Origin: a virus
Virus record (IMG/VR): IMGVR_UViG_3300034082_003278
Coordinates: 1 to 64,000 of that record
Direction: 5' to 3' (one strand)
Length of the DNA: 64,000 bases
The position numbers and the translations under genes are program-made. This document shows, piece after piece, positions 39,755 to 47,247 of this stretch. Position 1 is the stretch's first letter; every line of letters starts with the position of its first letter. Below the pieces are notes generated by a model. The model saw only the letters and a list, made by a program, of their open reading frames with translations, searched no databases and was not told where the DNA came from.

Positions 39755-41364
39755 CGACGTCTTGCTCGGCCCAGGGATTGCTTATTACCAACAGGTTCCG
39801 AAGCACCTGCAGGTGCTGCAGTCATTCTAGCAGCTTTAATTCCACTGCGTTGTTGATTAACAGCATCTAGTTTTTCATTGTCAATAACAGCGGGCTCTGG
39901 AGGCACTGAATCAGTTTCGTCTGCATCTGGAAGACCATCACTAACTGGATTATAAGCAAAAGAAACACGACCGATGATGCCTGTAGCAGCATAAACCTTG
40001 CTGGCATCCAACCCGACTGTACCTTTGAAATCTGGAGGATATTTACTGCTGAACCCGGTTACTTGTACATTATCGCCTTTCATGTTGGCGTTAAGATGCA
40101 ATTGTATAATGGGACTGGTATTAAGGAACTTTAAACATGCTTCGCCAAATTTTGGATCAGTATTAATCTGTTGTACTACCTTACGTGCCAGACTACTGAG
40201 AATATGATAACCAGCGTTGTATCTTGTATTATCTGTTTTGGCTTTAATATCTTTCATCAGCCCTGATAACACAGCCGAATCTTCTTGACTCATAGTAACA
40301 GCATCTAATGATTTGGCACCTTCTTTGACTAGCTGTAGAATTATTTTGGCTTGGCCAGCATTTATCAAGCCCTGTTCTATACCCAATTTCAATGGAAATT
40401 CGAGACTACTTAATTTTCCTACTTCTTCAATTCTTTTGATTTCTTCAGCATAGCTATCTAACAGATCAGTCATGCCTTTTTGCCGAGCAACGTCGATACC
40501 ATCAGAAATATTTCTAACACTGGCCAAGGCACCCTTTTCGCCCTTGCTGGAAATACCAATTTCGACACCACCTGGTGTGGTAATATAACTATCAACAAGT
40601 CCGTTATTTTTTGCAGCAGGAAAGTAGATACTTGATCCACTATAGCTGCCGTTGGGTCCTAAGATATCTTTTCTGGCAGCCTCAGCACCTTGTGTATTAA
40701 TCATTCCTTGTATTAATGCAATAGGCCCTATTGTTTCGCCTAAGTCATCTCTAATAGCACTACCCATTTCTCCTACATTCTCAAATGTCGGTAATCGCCC
40801 GGTTAGCAATTCTTGCATGCCGGGCATAATCTTCGGCACAGCTGGGTTGTTTTTGGGATTGGTTCCAAGTTCTGCTACACAGTCAGATGGAGTGGCAAAG
40901 TTGCTGTTAGGTGGAAATAAATCAGCTGGTTTTAGTTTATAATAACTGCCTTTGAGACTGGTAGTCTTGTTTAATTGCCACCCGCCTGGCAACTCGCCAT
41001 TTCCCCATGCTCCGGCCATGTCAGGTTTTATATCATTAAAAAATCTACCAAAATAACTTTTTTTACCTTTAGCTGGACCGTCAAATTTCAGTACAGCAAA
41101 CGCTTTACTGGATCCCTTGGGCTTGTTTGACCAAACAATACCTGGATATGTTTGTTCAGCTTGTTGCCAAGCTGCGTCTATTTCTTCGGGAGTTTCGTAA
41201 GCACCGGGCATACCGGGATAGTAGTCTACACCATCAAATGTAATTACAGCCGATGGATTTTCTAAAGATCCTTGAAAAAATCCATCGCCTTTGTCTCGGT
41301 AAAGTAGACCACGGGATTTTTCAGTTAATAAGATATTTTCGAGTAGATCAAGTAAGTCGCGCAT
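39751..41364 (-). CDS. Large protein with capsid-targeting-like N-terminus
   Basis: 537 residues from ATG 41364. MRDLLDLLENILLTEK puts an L-x-E site at residues 13-15, exactly where the proteins at 1771 and 2367 have theirs. The middle contains LVDSYITTPGGVEIGISSKG, which could be a PD-(D/E)xK-type core (Asp, Glu, Lys); this is tentative. The remainder is helical, with a disordered, basic C-terminus (RARRR). No Shine-Dalgarno; an AATAAATAC element abuts the start. It may be an injected head protein. Confidence 0.6.
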   Translation of the reverse strand: MRDLLDLLENILLTEKSRGLLYRDKGDGFFQGSLENPSAVITFDGVDYYPGMPGAYETPEEIDAAWQQAEQTYPGIVWSNKPKGSSKAFAVLKFDGPAKGKKSYFGRFFNDIKPDMAGAWGNGELPGGWQLNKTTSLKGSYYKLKPADLFPPNSNFATPSDCVAELGTNPKNNPAVPKIMPGMQELLTGRLPTFENVGEMGSAIRDDLGETIGPIALIQGMINTQGAEAARKDILGPNGSYSGSSIYFPAAKNNGLVDSYITTPGGVEIGISSKGEKGALASVRNISDGIDVARQKGMTDLLDSYAEEIKRIEEVGKLSSLEFPLKLGIEQGLINAGQAKIILQLVKEGAKSLDAVTMSQEDSAVLSGLMKDIKAKTDNTRYNAGYHILSSLARKVVQQINTDPKFGEACLKFLNTSPIIQLHLNANMKGDNVQVTGFSSKYPPDFKGTVGLDASKVYAATGIIGRVSFAYNPVSDGLPDADETDSVPPEPAVIDNEKLDAVNQQRSGIKAARMTAAPAGASEPVGNKQSLGRARRR

Positions 41365-41376
41365 CAAGTATTTATT
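41363..41376 (-). promoter_or_regulatory. AATAAATACTTGAT element at start codon
   Basis: Same 14-mer as at 18621-18634. Here its last two bases are the first two of the ATG. Possible late promoter giving a leaderless message. Confidence 0.4.
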
Positions 41377-41404
41377 ACATGCTACTGCTATCAGACCATA
41401 ATTC

Positions 41405-41433
41405 TTGCAGACTATCTAAAAATAGTATATACT
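41405..41433 (+). promoter_or_regulatory. Promoter of second clpP
   Basis: TTGCAG 41405-41410, 17-nt spacer, TATACT 41428-41433; ATG at 41466 with AAAGGAA site. Confidence 0.6.
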
Positions 41434-41465
41434 GTATAAACAAGTTAAAACATTAAAGGAAATGT

Positions 41466-42056
41466 ATGCCCAGTTTGATTCCAATGGTAGTAGAGCAAAC
41501 CGCCAAAGGTGAGCGCAGTTATGACATTTATAGCCGTCTACTCAAAGACCGCATTGTGATGTTGGACACCGATGTCAACGAACACAGTGCCAGCCTAATT
41601 GTGGCACAGATGCTGTTTTTGGAGTCAGAAGATCCAGACCGCGATATCTTGTTTTACATCAATTCGCCTGGCGGAGTAGTCACTGCTGGCATGGCCATTT
41701 ACGATACCATGCAGTTTATCAAATGCGATGTTTCCACAGTAGTCATGGGTCAGGCCTGTAGCATGGGATCCTTGTTGGCACAAGCCGGAGCAGAAGGTAA
41801 ACGTTTGATCTTGCCCTACGCTAGACACATGATTCACCAACCGTCGGGCGGTGCCCGTGGCCAAGCCACAGACATGGAAATTCAAGTACGTGAAATCCTT
41901 AAAATGAAGAAAGAATTAACCGGCATTTACTACCAACATAATACTGGTGGAAAAAGCTTTGAAGATCTAGCACGAGATATGGAACGCGACTTTTTCATGA
42001 GTGCAGACGAAGCTGTGACTTATGGTCTAGCAGATCGAGTTATTAGTAAACGTTAA
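41466..42056 (+). CDS. clpP: ClpP serine protease, canonical copy
   Basis: 196 residues, closely like bacterial ClpP ([38 protein letters not shown]). Catalytic triad Ser99 (QACSMG), His124 (MIHQP), Asp175 (MERDFF). It starts almost at the mature N-terminus of the E. coli enzyme, so it seems to lack the self-cleaved propeptide. It should form the 14-mer chamber that docks the IGF loop of the phage or host ClpX. Confidence 0.95.
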   Translation: MPSLIPMVVEQTAKGERSYDIYSRLLKDRIVMLDTDVNEHSASLIVAQMLFLESEDPDRDILFYINSPGGVVTAGMAIYDTMQFIKCDVSTVVMGQACSMGSLLAQAGAEGKRLILPYARHMIHQPSGGARGQATDMEIQVREILKMKKELTGIYYQHNTGGKSFEDLARDMERDFFMSADEAVTYGLADRVISKR

Positions 42057-42060
42057 TAAA

Positions 42061-43149
42061 ATGTTTTTTAGCATCAGCACCAAAATAGATAAAAAATTTC
42101 CTAATAATTTTCAATTTGATCATTTATGGTTTAATTGTGATAACGGTTGGCAACAGACTGATTCAACATTTTATAAAGGATATGATGATAATTATTGCAA
42201 AATAGTATTCGATCAACACGGTGCTGAAATCGATCACAGTCAACCGAGAAGTTTTCCGCTGTGGTATCAGTCGAGATTGATTACCAATCTCGACTGTTCT
42301 TTGTGTCCAGTCTGGGCTGATGATGCAGCCCACATTGACAAACATGGAAATATAACTTTAACCAAACACTCAGTCGACCTGTCTGTCGCCCCGGGCGCAT
42401 TGACAATTGGGCAAGCTCAACACAGAATACAGCAACGTCTGGACAGAAAATTAACGTCACCGCTGGAGCGTATGAAGTTGTATTATTCCGGCGGAGTAGA
42501 CACATTACTGATATACAGCATGCTTTCGGATTTTGATCTATTAACCGAAGAACATTATGCCCTGGACCAATTTACTACTGAAAATCAAACTACACTGAAA
42601 AAATTTTGGGCATACAAACAGATACATCATTGGGTAGAACCTGCTTGGTTAGCAACCGGTAGCCACGGCGATGAATATTTTTTAAGAGGTCCTGCTGTAA
42701 TCAGCATGCTGACAGCATGGCATAATATTAATTTCTTTCAATTATTATCTGCTAACCCAACCAGTTATCATTATCATCATTTCAATCGTTACGATAAACT
42801 ATGGAAAGATGCATGGAACACTCGACATCAATTGCAACACGACTATCCCACCATTGATTTGTTAAATAAACAGATATTGAATATTTTAATAAACGATCAC
42901 CAGCACTGGCATTTAGGTAATACATTAACTTGGACTCCTTTTAAAGATATCGAAATTGCAAAAATACTCCTGCAGTGTCCGATCGAGGATTTACTACCTC
43001 AATTTCTTGATGCCAGATTGACCAAAGATTTAATAATTGATTATAATCCTGATATTATCGATTATCTCAGCAAATATAAGAATCATAATAATAAAGAAAA
43101 TTTATACATGTTGAGTGAATATTATAAAAAGAATAGTACATTAGGTTGA
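42061..43149 (+). CDS. Second PP-loop (asparagine synthetase-like) protein
   Basis: 362 residues. PP-loop YYSGGVDTLLIYSML near residues 141-155 and GSHGDEYFLRGP later, typical of ATP-pyrophosphatase domains. No N-terminal Cys glutaminase. AT-rich; TTAATAAA precedes the ATG and no Shine-Dalgarno is seen. Same overall design as the protein at 16845-17969. Probable amide-forming or cyclising enzyme on an unknown acid. Confidence 0.65.
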   Translation: MFFSISTKIDKKFPNNFQFDHLWFNCDNGWQQTDSTFYKGYDDNYCKIVFDQHGAEIDHSQPRSFPLWYQSRLITNLDCSLCPVWADDAAHIDKHGNITLTKHSVDLSVAPGALTIGQAQHRIQQRLDRKLTSPLERMKLYYSGGVDTLLIYSMLSDFDLLTEEHYALDQFTTENQTTLKKFWAYKQIHHWVEPAWLATGSHGDEYFLRGPAVISMLTAWHNINFFQLLSANPTSYHYHHFNRYDKLWKDAWNTRHQLQHDYPTIDLLNKQILNILINDHQHWHLGNTLTWTPFKDIEIAKILLQCPIEDLLPQFLDARLTKDLIIDYNPDIIDYLSKYKNHNNKENLYMLSEYYKKNSTLG

Positions 43150-43204
43150 CCAATAACTCAATTACGGCTATACTAGATATACAGTAAACGAACAGGAGCG
43201 GAAC
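43146..43204 (+). promoter_or_regulatory. Early-type promoter/leader cassette 3
   Basis: TTGACC 43146-43151, 17-nt spacer ending ACGGC, TATACT 43169-43174, leader CAGTAAACGAACAGGAG; 30 bases to the ATG. Confidence 0.85.
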
Positions 43205-43465
43205 ATGTCGTACATTGTATACCAACTTGGTAGTACCGCAAAGATCAAAGAGTTCAACACCGTGGCCGGCGCCAGACGATCTGCCACTGTGATGAACCGC
43301 AAGGCCGGAGCTGTTGAATATGCTGTGGCTCACTTCACTTATTACGACACTTTTGTGGTAACCAAAAAGACTGTCAAGAACCTAATGACCGGCGCGGAAG
43401 TAGAAATCGATTCCAATACTCCTTGGTGTTGCAACCCGGCATCAGAAACTTACTGGAGCATGTAA
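43205..43465 (+). CDS. Hypothetical early protein
   Basis: 86 residues. N-terminal SYIVYQLGSTAKIKEFNTVAGARRSATVMNRK and a C-terminal TPWCCNPASETYWSM. Beta-rich with a helix, unrecognised. First gene behind cassette 3, followed one base later by an FGVEE-family member. Confidence 0.6.
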   Translation: MSYIVYQLGSTAKIKEFNTVAGARRSATVMNRKAGAVEYAVAHFTYYDTFVVTKKTVKNLMTGAEVEIDSNTPWCCNPASETYWSM

Positions 43466-43466
43466 G

Positions 43467-43679
43467 ATGAACGAATTGATTGAGAAAATATATAGTGAGA
43501 CATGTCTTGCCGCAGGCAATTTGGACGAAAGAGAATTCTGTGAAAAGTTCGCCGAGTTGATTGTGGCTGAATGTGCTCGAGTTGCTAATTTGACTGAAGA
43601 CTATGATACTGGTGATTATAAATCTGGTCGGCACTGGGCATCATTTGATATTAAAAACCGTTTTGGAGTTGAAGAATGA
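43467..43679 (+). CDS. Small FGVEE-family phage protein, copy 3
   Basis: 70 residues: MNELIEKIYSETC, KFAELIVAECARVA, IKNRFGVEE. Third intact copy in the window. Its stop-start region again reads GGAGTTGAAGAATGA. Confidence 0.7.
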   Translation: MNELIEKIYSETCLAAGNLDEREFCEKFAELIVAECARVANLTEDYDTGDYKSGRHWASFDIKNRFGVEE

Positions 43680-43876
43680 CATACAGAGTTTTCAAGCACA
43701 ATCAAGCATACGGTCCTCGCCCAGGTTTGGAAGGTCCGTTCCATTACCCAAACGGTAGAGTGTTGTATTATGACAACAAAGCAGGCGAATATTGGGATCC
43801 TCGTACCGATTTTTATGTTCCCATTGACGAAGTTGCTGATTTGCAACAAAGCATCTTTGACTGTGTTAAAGCCTAA
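43676..43876 (+). CDS. Hypothetical small protein
   Basis: 66 residues, GPRPGLEGPFHYPNGRVLYYDNKAGEYWDPRTDFYV, rich in Tyr/Pro/Gly. Coupled by ATGA to the FGVEE gene. Not recognised. Confidence 0.6.
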   Translation: MTYRVFKHNQAYGPRPGLEGPFHYPNGRVLYYDNKAGEYWDPRTDFYVPIDEVADLQQSIFDCVKA

Positions 43877-43882
43877 TTTTGG

Positions 43883-43941
43883 TAGACCAGAAACTCTATT
43901 TCGGCTATAATGTACTTACACTAACAAAACAGGAGTTTATT
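43883..43941 (+). promoter_or_regulatory. Early-type promoter/leader cassette 4
   Basis: TAGACC 43883-43888, 17-nt spacer ending TTTCGGC, TATAAT 43906-43911, leader with AACAGGAG; 30 bases to ATG. Confidence 0.85.
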
Positions 43942-44178
43942 ATGGTTTACGACCTAGACGCTTTTGTAAACAATAATGCATACAACTGCTCGCTTCTCAT
44001 CGTTGAGCCCAGTGAAGATGACATGTTTGACGTTTACCCCAACGATTTTGTAGCTCAAAACAACATAGTTTATGATGTTGTAAATGAGCAAGCAGACCCA
44101 GTGTTTGTTTACGAGCTTAACCACGTGCCTGTTGCCTGGTACGACTGCGAGCACTTCTGCGGTTTTGTTGCAAAATAA
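43942..44178 (+). CDS. Hypothetical acidic early protein
   Basis: 78 residues from ATG 43942, strongly acidic (VEPSEDDMFDVYPNDF), with a C-terminal WYDCEHFCGF containing two Cys and a His. A single gene between its own promoter and terminator. Small acidic proteins like this can be DNA mimics or host-takeover factors, but nothing proves that here. Confidence 0.6.
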   Translation: MVYDLDAFVNNNAYNCSLLIVEPSEDDMFDVYPNDFVAQNNIVYDVVNEQADPVFVYELNHVPVAWYDCEHFCGFVAK

Positions 44179-44186
44179 CAACACAA

Positions 44187-44213
44187 AAATAGCCCCGTCA
44201 TGGGGCTATTTTG
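44187..44213 (+). terminator. Intrinsic terminator
   Basis: AAATAGCCCC, GTCA loop, TGGGGCTATTTT. Ends the one-gene unit of cassette 4, right before cassette 5. Confidence 0.88.
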
Positions 44214-44214
44214 C

Positions 44215-44274
44215 TTGACCAGAAATGCTATTTCGGCTATAATGTACTTACACTAACAAAACAGGAGTAACAAA
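44215..44274 (+). promoter_or_regulatory. Early-type promoter/leader cassette 5
   Basis: TTGACC 44215-44220, 17-nt spacer, TATAAT 44238-44243. From the spacer through ACAAAACAGGAGT the sequence is nearly the same as cassette 4. Confidence 0.85.
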
Positions 44275-44514
44275 ATGGTTGTATCACAAGTCACGTTCAA
44301 CGGTGTAGAATACAATGCCCGCCACGGTGGTCCATTTGATCGCGGCTCGGCTGACAGCTATTACAGCCGTGGTGCCAAACCACACTACTATGTGGGCGGT
44401 ACCGGTATGTCTCCCATTGTGACCGAAGAGCAGATGACCGCAGAAGAAGTTGCGGCCTACTATGCCGGTTACGATCACAATGAACGCCACGGCGACAAGA
44501 AATCGTACGATTAA
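44275..44514 (+). CDS. Hypothetical early protein
   Basis: 79 residues. FNGVEYNARHGGPFDRGSADSYYSRG, PHYYVGG and YAGYDHNERHGDKKSYD. Repeated His/Gly/Tyr residues, unrecognised. Sits alone between cassettes 5 and 6. Confidence 0.6.
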   Translation: MVVSQVTFNGVEYNARHGGPFDRGSADSYYSRGAKPHYYVGGTGMSPIVTEEQMTAEEVAAYYAGYDHNERHGDKKSYD

Positions 44515-44518
44515 ACGG

Positions 44519-44582
44519 TTGACCAGAAACTCACCGTTTGCTATAATGTATGTACAGTAAACAAACAGCCCAGGAGGGCACC
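44519..44582 (+). promoter_or_regulatory. Early-type promoter/leader cassette 6
   Basis: TTGACC 44519-44524, 17-nt spacer, TATAAT 44542-44547, leader CAGTAAACAAACAG then CCCAGGAGGGC; ATG 35 bases after the -10. Confidence 0.85.
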
Positions 44583-44999
44583 ATGAAAAAGTCCGTAATT
44601 GTAATCGCAACAGTAGCAGCCTTAGCCGCAACTGCCGTGGCACCAGCCCACGCTCAACGCGGCTACAATCAGAACCAAGGCTACAATAACAGTGCCGCTT
44701 GGAACAGTGCCGCAATCGGTGCTGCCGGTATGATCACCGGCGCCATCATCTCAGGTGTAATGCAAAACAATGCCAACGCGGCTGCTCAAGGGTATGCTCA
44801 ACCTGGTTATGGCGCACCTCCGGTATATGCTCAACCTGGTTATGGATATGCTCCTCCACCCGGAGTGGTTCCTGTTTACCCTGCGCCGCCTGCGGCATAC
44901 GGTGGTTATTATCAACCCCGTGCCTGCGTCACACAGAATGTACCGCAGTATGATGCTTACGGTCGTGTGGTGCAGTTCATTCGCATGTGTGCCAACTAA
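44583..44999 (+). CDS. Secreted Tyr/Pro/Gly-rich protein, second copy of the type
   Basis: 138 residues from ATG 44583. Signal peptide ends PAHA; then YNQNQGYNNSAAWNSA, a glycine/alanine hydrophobic zipper (AAIGAAGMITGAIISG), a repeat-rich YAQPGYG/PPP region and a Cys-containing C-terminus. Same domain order as the 1431 protein. Likely exported; the glycine zipper might insert into or line a membrane. Confidence 0.7.
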   Translation: MKKSVIVIATVAALAATAVAPAHAQRGYNQNQGYNNSAAWNSAAIGAAGMITGAIISGVMQNNANAAAQGYAQPGYGAPPVYAQPGYGYAPPPGVVPVYPAPPAAYGGYYQPRACVTQNVPQYDAYGRVVQFIRMCAN

Positions 45000-45341
45000 A
45001 TGAAATTTTTTCAAGAAACAACTGAAGGCGGACACTACCCTAATCATGTATACCTGTTGAGTGACAGCAAGGAATTCATGTATGGGTATGTCAAAGCCGG
45101 CAGTGAACAACTTGAGATGATGAAGTCCAAGTATCGCTTTGGTACTACTAAACGTAAGTTTAAGGAAGTACCTAACACGTTTGGGTTTGAAGAACCCGAA
45201 GTAGTAGTGTCTAAGGACAGTTGGATTGTCAAAGGCAGCCGAGGTGAAAATTATATAGTAGAACGTGTGGCTGGCAAGTTGACTTGCACATGTTCCGGGT
45301 TCAAGTTCCGCGGTAAATGCAAACATACAGAGGTCACATAA
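45000..45341 (+). CDS. SWIM zinc-finger protein
   Basis: 113 residues. C-terminal CTCSGFKFRGKCKH gives the CxCx(n)CxH SWIM signature that binds zinc and often DNA or protein. The N-terminal part carries a Tyr/Lys-rich segment. It begins directly after the secreted-protein stop and shares its last base with the next ATG. Confidence 0.75.
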   Translation: MKFFQETTEGGHYPNHVYLLSDSKEFMYGYVKAGSEQLEMMKSKYRFGTTKRKFKEVPNTFGFEEPEVVVSKDSWIVKGSRGENYIVERVAGKLTCTCSGFKFRGKCKHTEVT

Positions 45342-45613
45342 TGGATATCAATGTTCTTAAATCTGCCATCATGTTGAATGGCTACTCAAATGCCGAACTC
45401 AACGAGTTGGGAGAAGCTATCAAATACGCTCGTACCCAACTTGGTCACCAGGTCAAGCGTTCAATCCGTGTAGGCGATCGTGTAGAATTTAAAGATACAC
45501 GTATTGGCTACGTTCATTCTGGCTCGGTTCTTAAAATCAACATCAAGTATGTGCATGTCAGTACCCCCAAAGGTACTTACCGAGTGCCTGCCAACATGCT
45601 GACAGTGGTCTAA
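45341..45613 (+). CDS. KOW/SH3-like small protein
   Basis: 90 residues. Helical N-terminus (AELNELGEAIKYARTQLG), then VGDRVEFKDTRIGYVHSGSVLKINIKYVHVS, a compact barrel pattern. Possibly nucleic-acid or protein binding. One-base overlap with the SWIM gene. Confidence 0.6.
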   Translation: MDINVLKSAIMLNGYSNAELNELGEAIKYARTQLGHQVKRSIRVGDRVEFKDTRIGYVHSGSVLKINIKYVHVSTPKGTYRVPANMLTVV

Positions 45614-45614
45614 C

Positions 45615-45833
45615 ATGTGGGTCTTGTTGATCTTCATGTATACTGCTGCCGGAGATTTTGTCAGCAAGATCCCGGTTGTGCAAACATCTCAAGCCGAATG
45701 CCAGGCCGCTGCCAAGTCTTTGCCCAAGATGTTAGAGGGTACTACGACAGTATTAGAAGGCCTGTGTGTTACTGTTGAACACTGGACTGGCGAGAAGTAC
45801 ATGCCAGGCGTAGAATTGCATCATAAAAGATAA
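45615..45833 (+). CDS. Small exported or membrane-tethered protein
   Basis: 72 residues. A short hydrophobic start (MWVLLIFMYTAAGDF) may be a signal. The rest carries two Cys (AECQAA, GLCVTV) that could form a disulfide. Its final base is the first base of the next ATG. Confidence 0.5.
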   Translation: MWVLLIFMYTAAGDFVSKIPVVQTSQAECQAAAKSLPKMLEGTTTVLEGLCVTVEHWTGEKYMPGVELHHKR

Positions 45834-46255
45834 TGGACGAAACGGAAGAAAACAAAGACGGCCTGTACGATATTCTGATCAACGACAGTATTCGTTTTTT
45901 GGAAAGTCTGGGCAACTACTACGGCGCCGAACGTGCCATGGAAGTTTGGAAGGAGTTGGGACCTACTGTGGGCGAAGATGTCAAGGGTCAAGTGTTTATG
46001 ACCATGCTGTCAGGCAATGGCAGCAGCATGCGACTGGAACTGAGTCGTCCTGGTATGCCTTACTCGGGACACACTCACACTATTGCTGTACCCGTGATCA
46101 AGGCCATTCGTACAGCCACAGGCCTTGGACTCAAAGAAGCCAAAGACCTATGGGACACCACTGCTGAACATGGTGTATGGCTTACCTGTATGAGTCGCGA
46201 GCATGCAAGATCAGCCAAAAAAGAATTTATTAATCTTGGCATGCGGGCTCGATAA
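45833..46255 (+). CDS. Ribosomal L7/L12 C-terminal-domain-like protein
   Basis: 140 residues. The segment [21 protein letters not shown] aligns with the factor-binding helices of bL12 ([21 protein letters not shown]). The following ~30 residues keep the last helix in altered form. The N-terminal ~85 residues are unrelated to the L12 dimerisation part. It might compete for translation factors or dock elsewhere. Confidence 0.7.
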   Translation: [140 protein letters not shown]

Positions 46256-46258
46256 CAA

Positions 46259-46492
46259 ATGGATACTGTCAATGTATATCGTTTTTCTCAATCTACTTTA
46301 GATAAAGTCCGAAGCGAATACGAGGCAGCCTTTGAGAAGGCAAAGCCTCGTCGATTGAACTTTTATGTTTACTTGGAACAGGAACACGGCATAGTCAACA
46401 TAGTAGCCGATGGCGACGATCCTCCAGACTGGTGGTATCGAGCTGAATTTGATAACGAAAGGTCAGCAACAGCATTTTTATTGAGGGCATGA
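46259..46492 (+). CDS. Hypothetical small protein (WWYRAEF type)
   Basis: 77 residues. NFYVYLEQEHGIVNIVADGDDPPDWWYRAEFDNERSATAFLLR resembles a small ferredoxin-like alpha/beta sandwich. Similar endings (strand, then xxxATxFLL) occur in the four following genes and at 50601, 56249 and 59988, hinting at a shared fold. Confidence 0.55.
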   Translation: MDTVNVYRFSQSTLDKVRSEYEAAFEKAKPRRLNFYVYLEQEHGIVNIVADGDDPPDWWYRAEFDNERSATAFLLRA

Positions 46493-46662
46493 TGAAGGAA
46501 TGGCGTTACAATTCAACGGCACCAAATGCACAACCATCAAAAGAAATTCTTGAATGGTGCAGGGACAATATTGAAGATAAAAAATGGGACTACGCATTTG
46601 ATACCATTTATTTTGTTCGAGAAAAGGACTACACATTTTTTATGTTGCGGTGGGAATCATGA
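46489..46662 (+). CDS. Small protein (57 aa)
   Basis: MMKEWRYNST..., 57 residues. IDTIYFVREKDYTFFMLRWES is a short strand-loop-strand ending like its neighbours. ATGA overlaps at both ends. Confidence 0.5.
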   Translation: MMKEWRYNSTAPNAQPSKEILEWCRDNIEDKKWDYAFDTIYFVREKDYTFFMLRWES

Positions 46663-46871
46663 CTATTGAAGACGCAACAAACCTGGCCATTATCAGATTT
46701 CTTGGTGAGCCTTGGTGCGAAGAAACAAAACAGCAGTTGTCCGATACCTTTAGAAAGATTCTACCAGGTCCTTACGAAATTGACTGGGTGTTCGAAGACC
46801 ATACCCCTGAGATAAAGTTGACCTTTCCGGAGACACCAGAAGCAACAGAATGGATGTTACTACACAGATGA
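46659..46871 (+). CDS. Hypothetical small protein
   Basis: 70 residues from ATG 46659. LGEPWCEETKQQLSDTFRKIL, IDWVFEDHTPEIKLTF and ATEWMLLHR: same strand/helix plan as the previous two. Coupled to both neighbours. Confidence 0.55.
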   Translation: MTIEDATNLAIIRFLGEPWCEETKQQLSDTFRKILPGPYEIDWVFEDHTPEIKLTFPETPEATEWMLLHR

Positions 46872-47149
46872 AGATTATAAAATTAACCAAGAATTATACG
46901 CTGTACAAGAAAGGTTACACTCATGCTCTGCGTTTTGCCAAATGGGAAGGTAATGTGTGTGATCCCATTGAAGAGAGAATGGAACAAATGTTTGGTACCC
47001 AATGGCGATGGGACCGACCAACCGAGTGGCAAGCAACCTTTGGTTCAAGTAAAAGCCCCCGTACCGGTCGCAAACCTTACTTTATTGCTGTACGCAACGA
47101 AAGTTATCTTACCATGGCCCTGCTGACATTAAAAGAAACGAGCAAGTAA
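46868..47149 (+). CDS. Hypothetical small protein
   Basis: 93 residues from ATG 46868. Basic, with HALRFAKWEGN, FGTQWRWDRPTEWQ and YFIAVRNESYLTMALLTL. Probably the last gene of the unit begun at cassette 6. Not recognised. Confidence 0.55.
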   Translation: MKIIKLTKNYTLYKKGYTHALRFAKWEGNVCDPIEERMEQMFGTQWRWDRPTEWQATFGSSKSPRTGRKPYFIAVRNESYLTMALLTLKETSK

Positions 47150-47247
47150 TTTGAGCAATTGAGCCAAATGCCGTAGCATTTATGCCACAGCCGTGTTATT
47201 ATGTTTATAGGCTGCAAAAGCCACTAAACTAAACGATAAGGAAATAT
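47150..47247 (+). promoter_or_regulatory. Intergenic region with hairpin and weak promoter
   Basis: AAATGC-CGTA-GCATTT palindrome at 47166-47181 and TATTAT at 47197-47202 without a good -35. AAGGAAA site for the following winged-helix gene. The palindrome may be an autoregulatory operator. Confidence 0.4.

Noticed and set aside
45290-45320. GGGTTCAAGTTCC, similar to a tRNA T-arm
   Set aside because: It lies inside the SWIM zinc-finger coding sequence, and no cloverleaf can be built around it.
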